A stretch of 64,000 nt of DNA from Planctobacterium sp047947135 (GTDB lineage: Bacteria; Pseudomonadota; Gammaproteobacteria; Enterobacterales; Alteromonadaceae): positions 1-64,000 of the forward strand of contig CP170457.1 of the NCBI GenBank assembly GCA_047947135.1, written 5' to 3'. The notes beneath the pieces are model-generated. The model ran no database searches, was not told where the DNA came from, and worked only from the letters and a program-made list of their open reading frames with translations. The position numbers and the translations under genes were made by a program. Positions 8,581 through 18,111 of the stretch are shown here, piece after piece. The stretch's first letter is position 1. Every line of letters starts with the position of its first letter.

Positions 8581-10020
8581 TTACTTTTTGTGGTGTTGCA
8601 TTAAGCGTCGGCGTTTACGCATCTGAGATTGCGTAAGTTTATTCTTTTTACCTTGAAATGGATTGGCGCTCTCTTTGAATTCCACTTTGATAGGGGTACC
8701 CATCACTTTCAACGATTTGCGGAAGTAATTCATCAGGTAACGTTTATAGGAGTCCGGTAAATCATCCACCTGATTACCATGAATCACGATTCGTGGCGGG
8801 TTATAACCACCGGCATGGGCATATTTCATTTTGACTCGTCGGCCTCTCACCAATGGCGGCAGGTGGTCTTCCTGTGCCATTTCCATGATGCGTGTCAACA
8901 TGGCGGTGTTTACTCGCTTGGTAGCCGACGCATAGGCTTCTTTAACGGACTCGTATAAATGCCCAACACCGGTACCGTGTAAGGCAGAGATAAAATGTAA
9001 CCGGGCAAAATCGATAAAACCTAGACGAAAATCCAGCTCCCGCTTGATATCATCTTTCACCTTTACGTCCAGCCCATCCCACTTATTGACGGCCAGCACC
9101 AGCGCTCGTCCAGAATTCAATACAAAGCCCAACAAACTTAAATCCTGATCGGATATCCCTTCTCTGGCATCAATGACCAACAAAACTACGTTCGCTTCTT
9201 CGATTGCCTGCAACGTCTTGATCACGGAAAACTTCTCGACGGTATCAGAAATCTTGCCACGCTTACGCACACCCGCTGTGTCTATTAGCACATACTCCTG
9301 ACCATCTCGCTCCATAGGAATGAAGACACTGTCACGGGTTGTACCTGGCATATCATAAACCACGACCCTTTCTTCACCGAGAATACGGTTAGTGAGTGTT
9401 GACTTACCCACATTGGGTTTACCGACAATGGCAAGCTTTATAGGCAATGACAGTAACTGTTCCAGTTGCTGTTCCGCATCCAGCTCTTGGTGTTCTTCCT
9501 GTTCAGGCACTTCCATATTGGGAAACTGCTCAGCCAAGGGGGACAAGGCGGATTCAATCAAATGATTGATACCTCGCCCGTGAGCAGCTGCTATTTGGTA
9601 CAGGTTAGACAGTCCCATAGCAAAAAATTCGGCACTAGCGGAATCACCATCAATACCATCGGTTTTATTTGCAACCAGAAATACGGTTTTATTGGTAGTG
9701 CGAAGGTGTTTAGCAATGCCTTCGTCTGCCGCTGTCAAACCGGCTCTGGCATCCACCAAAAAGAACACGACATCCGCCTCTTTTATGGCCTGTAGCGACT
9801 GCTTTGCCATTTTGGCATCAATACCCTGCTCGTCGCCACTGATACCACCGGTATCCACCAAAATAAACTGCTTATTTAGATATTTTGCCTGACCATATTT
9901 ACGGTCACGTGTCAGCCCCGGATAATCAGCAACCAATGCATCTCGAGTTTTCGTCAGACGATTAAACAACGTCGATTTCCCAACATTTGGGCGTCCAACC
10001 AGGGCGATAACAGGCAACAT
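8581..10020 (-). CDS. der: Ribosome-associated GTPase Der (EngA)
   Basis: Der is a double-domain GTPase needed for 50S ribosomal subunit maturation. The two G domains are plain: GRPNVGKSTLFNRLT with DTGG and NKTDG in the first, and GKPNVGKSTLTNRI with DTAGV and NKWDG in the second. An acidic linker (EVPEQEEHQELDAEQQLEQ) lies between them. The C-terminal KH-like domain includes PLVRGRRVKMKYAHAGGYNPP, and the basic tail ends KRRRLMQHHKK. 479 aa is within the family range. It follows bamB as in many gammaproteobacteria, but a terminator stands between them. Confidence 0.97.
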   Translation of the reverse strand: MLPVIALVGRPNVGKSTLFNRLTKTRDALVADYPGLTRDRKYGQAKYLNKQFILVDTGGISGDEQGIDAKMAKQSLQAIKEADVVFFLVDARAGLTAADEGIAKHLRTTNKTVFLVANKTDGIDGDSASAEFFAMGLSNLYQIAAAHGRGINHLIESALSPLAEQFPNMEVPEQEEHQELDAEQQLEQLLSLPIKLAIVGKPNVGKSTLTNRILGEERVVVYDMPGTTRDSVFIPMERDGQEYVLIDTAGVRKRGKISDTVEKFSVIKTLQAIEEANVVLLVIDAREGISDQDLSLLGFVLNSGRALVLAVNKWDGLDVKVKDDIKRELDFRLGFIDFARLHFISALHGTGVGHLYESVKEAYASATKRVNTAMLTRIMEMAQEDHLPPLVRGRRVKMKYAHAGGYNPPRIVIHGNQVDDLPDSYKRYLMNYFRKSLKVMGTPIKVEFKESANPFQGKKNKLTQSQMRKRRRLMQHHKK

Positions 10021-10040
10021 ACTTTTTACTCTTCTAATAT

Positions 10041-10071
10041 AAAAAAGCGGCTCAAATAACTTCGAGCCGCC
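10041..10071 (-). terminator. Terminator after bamB
   Basis: On the minus strand GCGGCTC pairs with GAGCCGC around a 10-base loop, followed by six T. It lies between the bamB stop and the der start, ending the hisS-yfgM-bamB unit and implying a separate der promoter. Confidence 0.8.
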
Positions 10072-10096
10072 TTTATTTAAAATTCTTTACGGCTGA

Positions 10097-11362
10097 CTAG
10101 GGGATTTGTAAGGCGATAATTTGACCATCTCGCGTGACGGAATACAAGGTATCGCCATCAACTACCGGTGCGACATACACACCTTCATCTTCATCGTCGT
10201 CACCAAACTGATAACGCGCCACAATATCCCCGGATGATTGATCTAACCAATGTAAGTAACCAAACTTATCACCCACAACAACGTAGTCCTGCATCGACAC
10301 CGCAGCCGTCAGGTCACGGCCTCTTAGCCCAACTTGTGCCCAAAGCTCTACACCATTACGGCGATCCAAAGCATATACCTGACTCTTATCGTCGACAACA
10401 AACAGCGTATTCCCAGCAAGTGACATACGACGATAGGAGCGATATTCACGTTTCCAAATAATACGGCCAGTGCGTAAGTCCATCGCCGCTAATGTACCGT
10501 TGAAGGAAACCACATAAATAACCCCACCAAATACGATGGTCTGGCTGTCGATATCCACCAATCTTTCCAGCTCAGTGGCGCCTGTTGCAGCCGCAACAGT
10601 TTGTTCCCACAGGGTTTGACCAGAATCGACAATATTCACTGCTACCTTGCCACTGGCTGTACCCACTATGGCACCGCCACTAGAGATAGTTGGGTTAGCA
10701 ATACCTCGTAATGTTAACGCCGGTACTTCAGACTCATATATCCAGCGCTGCTCGCCGGTTTCAGCATCCAATGCATATAAAATACCGGAACCGGTATTTA
10801 CTACCACCAGACCTTCATCAACAGCAGGTTGCGCCAGGACTTCGCCTTTTACTTTTGTTTGCCATTTAATGTCGCCGGAATCAGCATCGATGGCCATAAC
10901 CACGCCATTTTCGGTTCCTAAATAGACACTGGAATACGAAACAGCCAGGCCGCCAGACACTTTTGCAGATATACCATCGGACCACAAGCTACTGACTCCG
11001 GAAAGCATTCCCTCATCACGGTATTCCGCCAAATCTAATGTCCAGACACGTTTGCCCGATGTCTTATCGAAAGCAACGATCAGTCCTTGTCGACTGGCCG
11101 CAAAAACTTTACCGTAACCAAAAGCAGGCGACAGTCTTGAGAAATAGTATTCAACACCACTACCTACTTCACCATCCCATACCTTTTTTGCAGAGAATGT
11201 GGCATTTATCGGCTTGAGCTCTTTAATCGCTAACTCTTCTTCATCTTCAAACCAGGTGCCGGGATTCATCCATTCTGGAATGGCCGAACAGCCGCTCAAA
11301 CTCAGCAGTGCTGCCATCGCCGCTGCGCGACTAAGCATCTTGATTCCTATCATATTAACCAT
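10097..11362 (-). CDS. bamB: Outer membrane protein assembly lipoprotein BamB
   Basis: BamB is a beta-propeller lipoprotein of the BAM complex, which inserts beta-barrel proteins into the outer membrane. The N terminus carries a signal peptide with the lipobox LSGC (cleavage before the Cys at about residue 25). The rest consists of repeated PQQ-type blades: GKRVWTLDLAEY, GDIKWQTKVKGEV, GEQRWIYESEVP, GRIIWKREYRSY, GVELWAQVGLRGRDL. The longest frame gives 421 aa; ATGs at residues 4 and 9 are alternative starts. The ATG at 11362 overlaps the yfgM stop (ATGGTTAA), showing translational coupling. Order yfgM-bamB-der is the standard one. Confidence 0.95.
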   Translation of the reverse strand: MVNMIGIKMLSRAAAMAALLSLSGCSAIPEWMNPGTWFEDEEELAIKELKPINATFSAKKVWDGEVGSGVEYYFSRLSPAFGYGKVFAASRQGLIVAFDKTSGKRVWTLDLAEYRDEGMLSGVSSLWSDGISAKVSGGLAVSYSSVYLGTENGVVMAIDADSGDIKWQTKVKGEVLAQPAVDEGLVVVNTGSGILYALDAETGEQRWIYESEVPALTLRGIANPTISSGGAIVGTASGKVAVNIVDSGQTLWEQTVAAATGATELERLVDIDSQTIVFGGVIYVVSFNGTLAAMDLRTGRIIWKREYRSYRRMSLAGNTLFVVDDKSQVYALDRRNGVELWAQVGLRGRDLTAAVSMQDYVVVGDKFGYLHWLDQSSGDIVARYQFGDDDEDEGVYVAPVVDGDTLYSVTRDGQIIALQIP

Positions 11363-11972
11363 TCACCTTAGTCTTAAGGTCGTCCACTTTCATTTGCAGT
11401 AACGTATTGTTTTCATCAAGCGCCAGTGCTTGGGCATATTCATTCTGAGCTTCGGTTAATTTTCCTTGATTTACCAGGACATCACCTTTGATGTTGTGCA
11501 CCTGCGCTTTAAATGCCTCAGATGTTACTTTGCTCAATGTCGTTAATGCCGCATCATACTGTTCCTGAGCATTTTGTACGCGTGCTAACCTCACTAAGGC
11601 AATGTCTTTAATTTCCTGGGCATCCACGTTTTCCGCAGCCCATTGCAATTGCTTTGCCGCTTCCGTTAAATCTTCATGCTTGATGGCTTCTTTAGCTAAC
11701 TGTAAGGCCGCCAATACGGCATAATTGCTGTCTGATTTTTCTTCAATGAAGGATTTTACGGCGTTGACATCGTCTTGCTGTAACTGTTCTATCGCCGTCT
11801 CATAGGCGTTGGAATTCGCTTCCTGCGTCAGCAGGACTTGCTCGTTATAATACCGCCAGCCCCACAGACCACCGAGACCTAAAGCCGCCCCGACGAGAAT
11901 GGCGATACCGTTCTCTTTCCAAAACTTCTTAATTGCTTCTACTTGTTGTTCTTCTGTACTGAATTGATCCAT
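11355..11972 (-). CDS. yfgM: YfgM family protein (TPR-like ancillary SecYEG subunit)
   Basis: YfgM is an inner-membrane protein with a short cytosolic N terminus and a periplasmic TPR-like domain that works with PpiD at the Sec translocon. The 205-residue product has the family N terminus EEQQVEAIKKFWKENG, one transmembrane helix at about 22-40 (IAILVGAALGLGGLWGWRYY) and helical repeats, including LVRLARVQNAQEQYDAAL and LVNQGKLTEAQNEYAQAL. It lies 36 bases after hisS and overlaps bamB, forming one unit. Confidence 0.92.
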   Translation of the reverse strand: MDQFSTEEQQVEAIKKFWKENGIAILVGAALGLGGLWGWRYYNEQVLLTQEANSNAYETAIEQLQQDDVNAVKSFIEEKSDSNYAVLAALQLAKEAIKHEDLTEAAKQLQWAAENVDAQEIKDIALVRLARVQNAQEQYDAALTTLSKVTSEAFKAQVHNIKGDVLVNQGKLTEAQNEYAQALALDENNTLLQMKVDDLKTKVNG

Positions 11973-12008
11973 CAGTGTCCTCTAACCCTGTTTTGTCTGT
12001 TATACAGA

Positions 12009-13292
12009 CTAATTTGAAAATTCTTTTGCTAGTACCTGCACCAGTTCTGAGTCAGCAACGGTTTGCTGTTCGCCAGTAGCCAGCCACTTAATATTGACTG
12101 TCTTATCAGCTACTTCCTGCTCACCAATGATGATGGTCAGCCTGGCATTGCCTTTGTCGGCACGTTTCATCTGTTTCTTAAAATTGCCACCACCACAGTT
12201 GGCAACAAATCCCACTTCAGGGAGTGCATCGCGCAATTGCTCAGCTAACCGGGTTGCAGCCAATTCTGCCTGCTCACCTAAAGCGGCGATGTATACATCA
12301 GTGCTTTTGCGTAATTGCTCTTGCGGCAATAGCTGTTCCAGAATCAATGCCAATCGCTCTAATCCCATCGCAAACCCGACTGCTGGACAAGCTTTTCCGC
12401 CAAGTTGTTCAACCAGACCATCGTAGCGACCACCAGCACAAACCGTACCTTGCGCACCAAGTGAATCAGTAACCCACTCGAACACAGTACGATTGTAATA
12501 ATCCAGCCCGCGCACCAGCCTGCTATTGACTCGGTATTGGATGCCCAAAACATCTAAACGTTCACACAAGGTGGAAAAATGTTGTTTCGACGCATCATCC
12601 AGATGGTCATGCAAATCCGGGGCATCCTGCAACAAGGCCTGAACATCCGCATTTTTGCTATCCAGAATGCGCAGTGGATTGCTCTCCAGCCTGCGTACAC
12701 TGTCTTCATCCAACCTTTCTTTATGGGCAGAAAGATAACTAACTAACTCCTGCTTATAGGCTGCACGGGCTTCATTTGACCCTAACGAATTGATTTCCAG
12801 TGTGATTTGTTCGCTCAGACCAAATGCTTTCCACAATCGAGCCGACAACGCGATGACTTCTGCATCCATATCAGCCGAATCGTAACCGTAAGCTTCTACA
12901 CCAAATTGATGAAACTGACGATAACGTCCTTTTTGCGGACGCTCATGACGAAACATTGGTCCCATATACCATAAGCGCTGCTGCTGATTGTATAGCAGCC
13001 CATGCTGATTGCCGGCACGAACACAACTGGCCGTACCTTCAGGACGCAAGGTCAGACTGTCACCATTGCGATCCTCAAAGGTATACATTTCTTTTTCGAC
13101 GATGTCGGTGACTTCACCAATAGAGCGTTTAAACAACTCCGTGGATTCTACAATGGGCGTGCGAATTTCTTCGTATCCATAACTGGCAACCGTCTGCCGC
13201 AGACGGGCTTCCATCCATTGCCACAATCCTGACTGTTCCGGTAAACAGTCATTCATTCCTCGAATCGCTTGTATCGTCTTACTCACACTCAC
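12009..13292 (-). CDS. hisS: Histidine--tRNA ligase
   Basis: HisS charges tRNA-His. The 427-residue product has class II signatures: motif 2 in FRHERPQKGRYRQFHQFGVE, the histidine-specific LVRGLDYYNRTVFEW and AGGRYDGLVEQLGG, and motif 3 in GFAMGLERL. The C-terminal anticodon-binding domain contains the usual NCGGGNFKKQMKRADKGNA. It begins ATG at 13292, and an ispG terminator precedes it, so it probably has its own promoter and heads hisS-yfgM-bamB. Confidence 0.97.
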   Translation of the reverse strand: MSVSKTIQAIRGMNDCLPEQSGLWQWMEARLRQTVASYGYEEIRTPIVESTELFKRSIGEVTDIVEKEMYTFEDRNGDSLTLRPEGTASCVRAGNQHGLLYNQQQRLWYMGPMFRHERPQKGRYRQFHQFGVEAYGYDSADMDAEVIALSARLWKAFGLSEQITLEINSLGSNEARAAYKQELVSYLSAHKERLDEDSVRRLESNPLRILDSKNADVQALLQDAPDLHDHLDDASKQHFSTLCERLDVLGIQYRVNSRLVRGLDYYNRTVFEWVTDSLGAQGTVCAGGRYDGLVEQLGGKACPAVGFAMGLERLALILEQLLPQEQLRKSTDVYIAALGEQAELAATRLAEQLRDALPEVGFVANCGGGNFKKQMKRADKGNARLTIIIGEQEVADKTVNIKWLATGEQQTVADSELVQVLAKEFSN

Positions 13293-13318
13293 CTGCTTCG
13301 TAAATTAGGGCTTATATT

Positions 13319-13352
13319 AAAAAGCCCGGAATTATAGGATTTTTCCGGGCCA
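13319..13352 (-). terminator. Terminator after ispG
   Basis: Minus strand GCCCGGAA and TTCCGGGC form an eight-base-pair stem with a loop of about 11 bases, followed by TTTTTAA. It separates ispG from hisS. Confidence 0.75.
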
Positions 13353-13430
13353 ACAACAATCTTTTGCATGGTTGATTGGACGTTAAGAACTGTTTCTCTG
13401 CTATTTTCGCCGTATTTGGTTAAAGAAACT

Positions 13431-14546
13431 CTAGACAGATTTAGTTTCAATGCGATTTTTACTGTCGAGTCGTGCCGCTTTGGCGCGTATTTTTCGCTCC
13501 AACTGCGCTACCAAATCATCGTTTGCCAAACGCTCTTTCTGTCTCTTGCCATCTTCATAAAAGCCGCTCATATTGCGTGCGCCCGTTAAGCCTAAATCCG
13601 ACACTTCAGCCTCACCAGGGCCATTCACCACGCAGCCAATGAGAGATACATCCATCGGCGTCAAAATATCTTCCAGGCGCTCTTCCAAAGCATTCACTGT
13701 GCCGATCACATCAAATTCCTGTCGTGAGCAGGTCGGACAGGCAATGAAGTTGATTCCCCGAGCTCGAATACGCAGGGACTTTAAAATATCAAAGCCAACT
13801 TTAATTTCTTCAACAGGATCTGCCGCCAGTGAGATACGAATCGTATCACCAATTCCTTCTGCCAGAAGCATACCAAGCCCAACAGAGCTTTTTACTGCCC
13901 CTGCTCGGAAACCACCGGCTTCTGTGATACCCAGATGCAGCGGCTGTTTAATTTGTTGCGCCAGCTGTCGGTAGGCGCCTACGGCCAGAAACACATCGGA
14001 CGCTTTAACGCTGACTTTAAATTGGTCAAAATTCAGTTGGTCAAGAATGTCTACATGGCGCATTGCCGACTCAACCAGTGCTTGGGGAGTAGGTTCGCCG
14101 TATTTTTCCTGAATATCTTTTTCTAATGATCCTGCATTAACACCAATACGAATTGGAATGTTTTTATCTTTGGCACAATCCACTACGGCTCTAACGCGAT
14201 CCATTTTGCCAATATTGCCGGGATTGATACGTAGACAATCGGCCCCGTATTCAGCTACTTTTAACGCAATACGGTAGTCAAAATGGATATCGGTAATCAG
14301 CGGAACAGGTGAGCGCTTTTTGATTTCTTTAAATGCTTCTGCGGCATCCATTGTCGGCACAGACACACGGACAAGTTCACCGCCAACGGCGACAATTCGC
14401 TCAATCTGTGCAACGGTTGCCTCGACGTCTGTCGTTTCGGTATTCGTCATCGATTGCACTGCAATTGGTGCACCATTACCAATGGGCACATCACCTACAT
14501 AAATGCGGGTAGATTCCCGGCGTTTAATGGGAGATGGCTGGTTCAT
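13431..14546 (-). CDS. ispG: 4-hydroxy-3-methylbut-2-en-1-yl diphosphate synthase (flavodoxin)
   Basis: IspG (GcpE) is a [4Fe-4S] enzyme of the MEP isoprenoid pathway, converting MEcPP to HMBPP. At 371 aa it matches the short bacterial form. The TIM barrel begins RESTRIYVGDVPIGNGAPI. The cluster-binding C-terminal domain carries ACPTCSRQEFD (CxxC) and GCVVNGPGEAEVSDLG (third Cys). It follows rodZ with only two bases between stop and start, as in many gammaproteobacteria. Because it needs a [4Fe-4S] cluster, the reduced isc locus nearby is relevant to it. Confidence 0.97.
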   Translation of the reverse strand: MNQPSPIKRRESTRIYVGDVPIGNGAPIAVQSMTNTETTDVEATVAQIERIVAVGGELVRVSVPTMDAAEAFKEIKKRSPVPLITDIHFDYRIALKVAEYGADCLRINPGNIGKMDRVRAVVDCAKDKNIPIRIGVNAGSLEKDIQEKYGEPTPQALVESAMRHVDILDQLNFDQFKVSVKASDVFLAVGAYRQLAQQIKQPLHLGITEAGGFRAGAVKSSVGLGMLLAEGIGDTIRISLAADPVEEIKVGFDILKSLRIRARGINFIACPTCSRQEFDVIGTVNALEERLEDILTPMDVSLIGCVVNGPGEAEVSDLGLTGARNMSGFYEDGKRQKERLANDDLVAQLERKIRAKAARLDSKNRIETKSV

Positions 14547-14548
14547 GG

Positions 14549-15808
14549 TTAATCCTCCCCTCCAATGATAAATCTTGCCGTGCGTCCGGCTGGATAAACA
14601 CTCATATCATGGGGTTCACCATCAACAGTGATTGCCACGACTTGAGGCGCCCCCAATACAACTTCAAATGGTGGAACTCCGGAGACCGGCATTACATAAC
14701 CACTTTCTTTGACACCATAAGCCACTACTTCGCCGGTAGCGTCGGTCAGGTTCATCCAGCAATCTCCGCTAAAATGAAATACCAGTTCCGTCATTTGTGG
14801 TTCAACCGAAGCAAAATCATCGGTAACTTGTGCCGACGCTTCAGCGGTATCTGCAATGGCGGCGGGGCTGGTAAAGTCACTTTGCTGACCATTATTTTGC
14901 AGATCGTCATTTTGCAGGGCGTCTTCTTGCAGGACGTCATTTTGCAGATTGGTACTTTGCAGATCAGTATTCTGTGCGCTGCTCTGTTGTGCAGTTGTCT
15001 CTATATTCTGTTCTTCTGACGCAGCGCTGTTATGTTGCGATAGCTCCGAGTCACGATTTGATAAGGGGTCACTGCTTGGCAATGTGTCGCTACCCTGCGA
15101 TGTTTCTTCATGTAATGATTCGACTTGTGCAAAGGCGTCGGCTACGTCTCTCGATGCTTCATTCAGAGGATCAGATGTCGGTGGAGGTGTTTCCGCAGTT
15201 TCTGCCGAAGCAGCATTGATTGCTTCGGGTTCCGTCAGACTTGGAGTTGACAACGCAGGTGAGCCCGCGGCAACCGCTTGCCCAGTTTCGTTAACACTGG
15301 TGATTTCATTTTGTTGAACTTGTATCGGCTCGGCAACGGTATTGTTAGTAGAAGAGTCCTTAATGTAGTCTTGGGTGGGCGATGCTGATTCGCTACTTTG
15401 CTGAACCCACCATACAATGACCAAGCCTATGACAACGGCAATAATGACATAAGTCACCATCATCAATCGGGCATCACTCGCTTGTTTTGCCACTTTTTGC
15501 GAAAAGCTACGCAGTTTAGTTGGCTGCTTTTCCAGATTGGTATGATTGTCAAATAACGCCAGTACGTCTTCCGGAGGCAAGCCAAGGTGTTTTGCGTAAA
15601 GACGAATATAGCCTTTGGTGAAGGTAACCGACAACGCTGGATCGTATTGCTCTGCCTCAATGTCTTCCAGTAGTGCTGGCTTCAGGTGCAGCTTTCCCGC
15701 AATATCAGCAACGTCCAATCCTAAAGATTGGCGTTTTTCCCGCAACGTTTCGCCAAGGCCCTTGACCTCTTCCTGGCTCTCTTCCAACTTTTCTGCTGCA
15801 TCATTCAT
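14549..15808 (-). CDS. rodZ: Cytoskeleton protein RodZ, with a tandem repeat in the linker
   Basis: RodZ links MreB filaments to the elongasome and maintains rod shape. It is 419 aa. Residues about 15-85 form the helix-turn-helix domain that binds MreB (GETLREKRQSLGLDVADIAG). One transmembrane helix follows at about 110-132 (MMVTYVIIAVVIGLVIVWWV), then a long Ser/Thr/Glu/Gln-rich periplasmic linker and a C-terminal DUF4115 domain (MTELVFHFSGDCWMNLTDATG). The linker contains five tandem five-residue units of LQNDD type (DNA 14895-14969), discussed as a finding. It is followed by ispG two bases later and preceded by the pilF-like gene. Confidence 0.93.
   Translation of the reverse strand: MNDAAEKLEESQEEVKGLGETLREKRQSLGLDVADIAGKLHLKPALLEDIEAEQYDPALSVTFTKGYIRLYAKHLGLPPEDVLALFDNHTNLEKQPTKLRSFSQKVAKQASDARLMMVTYVIIAVVIGLVIVWWVQQSSESASPTQDYIKDSSTNNTVAEPIQVQQNEITSVNETGQAVAAGSPALSTPSLTEPEAINAASAETAETPPPTSDPLNEASRDVADAFAQVESLHEETSQGSDTLPSSDPLSNRDSELSQHNSAASEEQNIETTAQQSSAQNTDLQSTNLQNDVLQEDALQNDDLQNNGQQSDFTSPAAIADTAEASAQVTDDFASVEPQMTELVFHFSGDCWMNLTDATGEVVAYGVKESGYVMPVSGVPPFEVVLGAPQVVAITVDGEPHDMSVYPAGRTARFIIGGED
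14895..14969 (-). repeat. 15-bp tandem repeat in rodZ (five units)
   Basis: Five consecutive 15-base units of the type TTTTGCAGATCGTCA (plus-strand text) encode the peptide units LQNDD, LQEDA, LQNDV and LQSTN in the periplasmic linker. The units differ by a few bases, and a partial sixth follows. The period keeps the reading frame, so copy changes would alter linker length without breaking the gene. Confidence 0.85.
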
Positions 15809-15830
15809 AAATGCTTACTACACACCCGTA

Positions 15831-16844
15831 CTATTGATTTGGATTAGAAACAAAAATGCTTTGGCCCACCGAAAGGTTCGACACATCGTCGATATTATTC
15901 CAGTCAATCAGCCATTGCATGCGCACTTTATATTTCAGTGCAATTCTATACAAGTTCTCACCTTTTTGAATCACATGAGTCATTGGTTTTGTGCCCGCTT
16001 GCGACCTTGAGTCCAGGCTCTGAGCAATTCCGGACTGCGGCATTTTCAAAATTTGAGTGCGCTTTAAGTTGGCTCGTTCCGGATACAGTTTATTAAACAT
16101 ATCCTGATAACCTTGCGCGACATCTGAATTGCCTAGCCCCTGCTCGATTTCAATTGCCAGCGCCAATGAATCGGCATTGACTGGCACGACTTTTTCGTAT
16201 TGTCGAAAGGCAACTTTCGCTTCTTGCCAACGCCCCTGGGCAATCAACAGCTCTATCATCATGTACCAGCTTTTTGCCCTACCCGGCTGATGTTTCAAGG
16301 CTGTACTCAGATACTCAATAGCTTTATTAATTTTGGCCTGACTATGGCTGCAAATCGCCAGATTTTCATAGGATTCCGCAGCATTGGCATAGTTGCGGCT
16401 GTTTATTGCTTTTAATAAATACTCTTCTGAACGCTGGTAATCCCCTTTTTGACAAAGAAAAGCACCATATGTATTGAGTAAATCGGGATTACTCTTATCC
16501 AAAGCGATGGCCTGAGAGTAGAATTGGTCCGCTAAATCAAATTCAGAAACAGACTGGTAATAATACCCCATCGCAAAATGCGCATCGCTCAGTCTGGGAG
16601 CAAAGCTAAGGGCCTTATCCAGATTTGTTTTAGCTTGCGTATAGTTGCCGTTTTTAAGATATGTCAATCCTAGCGAAACTCGGGTTTTGGCAGCCTCTAC
16701 CGGGTCAAATGATCCATCGTAGCCATTGCCACGTTGTGACTGGCTGGCACAACCACTCAGTAGCAGCAAAATTAAAAATGTTAGCGCTCGGTACACAGTA
16801 TTCTCAATTGTATTATGTTTCAGGACGAAATAACGATTCCGCAA
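15831..16844 (-). CDS. pilW: Type IV pilus biogenesis lipoprotein PilF/PilW with C-terminal LysM
   Basis: PilF/PilW is a TPR lipoprotein that targets the secretin PilQ to the outer membrane. The 337-residue product has a signal peptide ending in the lipobox LSGC (Cys near residue 32), then six TPR units (residues about 50-245: GLTYLKNGNYTQAKTNLDKAL, AHFAMGYYYQSVSEFDLADQ, NTYGAFLCQKGDYQRSEEYL). Residues about 288-335 are an added LysM domain (VIQKGENLYRIALKYKVRMQ), absent from Pseudomonas PilF but common in Alteromonadales. LysM probably anchors it to peptidoglycan. It lies between rlmN and rodZ, the conserved position for this gene. Confidence 0.9.
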   Translation of the reverse strand: MRNRYFVLKHNTIENTVYRALTFLILLLLSGCASQSQRGNGYDGSFDPVEAAKTRVSLGLTYLKNGNYTQAKTNLDKALSFAPRLSDAHFAMGYYYQSVSEFDLADQFYSQAIALDKSNPDLLNTYGAFLCQKGDYQRSEEYLLKAINSRNYANAAESYENLAICSHSQAKINKAIEYLSTALKHQPGRAKSWYMMIELLIAQGRWQEAKVAFRQYEKVVPVNADSLALAIEIEQGLGNSDVAQGYQDMFNKLYPERANLKRTQILKMPQSGIAQSLDSRSQAGTKPMTHVIQKGENLYRIALKYKVRMQWLIDWNNIDDVSNLSVGQSIFVSNPNQ

Positions 16845-16858
16845 GAAAGTCTCTGTCT

Positions 16859-17998
16859 CTATTGGGCGTTCACTTTAACTGCTATTGGTGCACCCTTCAT
16901 CTGTTTTTTTAACATCCGTTTGGTGCGATCTACCACATCACCTACCAATTGCCCACAGGCGGCGTCGATATCATCACCACGCGTTTTGCGCACGACCACA
17001 TTGTAACCATGTCCCATCAATACTTTAGAAAAACGATCAATACGAGAATTGCTGGACCGAGTATAGGGTGATCCGGGATAAGGATTAAAGGGAATCAGGT
17101 TAATTTTACAGGGTGTCGATTTCAGCAATTTGGCCAACTCTTCAGCCTGTTCCATGCTGTCGTTAATACCGCTGAGCATGACGTATTCAACGGTCACTTT
17201 GCCCTGATTGGCGTTGGATTTTTTCATGTAGCGACTTACCCCCGCGAGAAATTCCGCGATTGGGTACTTTTTGTTGACCGGTACAATCTCATCCCGAAGC
17301 GTATCATTTGGTGCGTGCAAAGATATTGCCAAGGCAACATCGATTTCATCACCCAGTTTATCCAAGGCAGGCACTACTCCAGAGGTGCTCAAGGTCACAC
17401 GTCGTTTGGACAAACCAAAACCTAAGTCATCCATCATCAGATCCATGGCTGGCACGACATTCTTCAGGTTTAATAACGGCTCACCCATACCCATCATGAC
17501 CACATTGGTGATGGGCCGTTTTGCAGAGTTTTTATTTAAACCGATGAACCTGGCAACTTGCCATACCTGACCAATAATCTCAGATACGGTCAAATTTCGG
17601 TTAAAGCCCTGTTGCGCCGTTGAACAAAAGGTACATTCCAGCGCACAGCCCACTTGTGAAGACACACACAACGTGGCGCGGTCAGTTTCAGGAATCCAGA
17701 CTGATTCGACTTCCTGGCCTCCCGCGATAGTCAGGGCAAATTTGATGGTGCCATCTGACGCTTCCTGAAACAGCTTTATTTCCGGAGCAGCTATCTCACA
17801 TTGTTCCGCTAATTTAGCACGCAAACCTTTGTTGAAATTTGTCATTTCAGCAAAATCATCGACACCTTCCTTATAAATCCATTTCATCAGCTGATCGGCA
17901 CGAAACGGCTTTTCACCTATTTCAGCAAACAGATTGCGCAATCCTTTTCGATCATAGTCGAGCAAATTAACTTTGGATTTTTGGACAGTTTCCGACAT
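16859..17998 (-). CDS. rlmN: Dual-specificity RNA C2-methyltransferase RlmN
   Basis: RlmN is a radical-SAM enzyme that methylates C2 of A2503 in 23S rRNA and A37 in some tRNAs. It is 379 aa. The cluster motif is Cys118, Cys122 and Cys125 (CALECTFCSTAQQG), and the second catalytic cysteine is in RGDDIDAACGQL near the C terminus. GMGEPLLN and the TLSTSGVVP segment are typical. It sits 14 bases before the pilF-like gene and 113 bases after ndk, in the standard order ndk-rlmN-pilF. Confidence 0.97.
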   Translation of the reverse strand: MSETVQKSKVNLLDYDRKGLRNLFAEIGEKPFRADQLMKWIYKEGVDDFAEMTNFNKGLRAKLAEQCEIAAPEIKLFQEASDGTIKFALTIAGGQEVESVWIPETDRATLCVSSQVGCALECTFCSTAQQGFNRNLTVSEIIGQVWQVARFIGLNKNSAKRPITNVVMMGMGEPLLNLKNVVPAMDLMMDDLGFGLSKRRVTLSTSGVVPALDKLGDEIDVALAISLHAPNDTLRDEIVPVNKKYPIAEFLAGVSRYMKKSNANQGKVTVEYVMLSGINDSMEQAEELAKLLKSTPCKINLIPFNPYPGSPYTRSSNSRIDRFSKVLMGHGYNVVVRKTRGDDIDAACGQLVGDVVDRTKRMLKKQMKGAPIAVKVNAQ

Positions 17999-18067
17999 GT
18001 ATTAGCCTCACAACAAACTTATGGCATTGTACAATTTTACAGCAGGTTTTACTAACCTGCGGATAAT

Positions 18068-18093
18068 AAAAAGGGAGCTTAATGCTCCCTTTT
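18068..18093 (-). terminator. Terminator after ndk
   Basis: Minus-strand GGGAGC and GCTCCC form a perfect stem around five bases, flanked by AAAA and followed by TTTTT. It lies just after the ndk stop and before rlmN. Confidence 0.8.
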
Positions 18094-18111
18094 CGCACTC
18101 AAGCTAATCGC

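Noticed and set aside
14949..15317. Long plus-strand frames opposite rodZ (122 and 81 codons)
   Set aside because: They lie antisense to the low-complexity RodZ linker, have unnatural Ser/Cys-rich composition and no ribosome site; rodZ explains the region.
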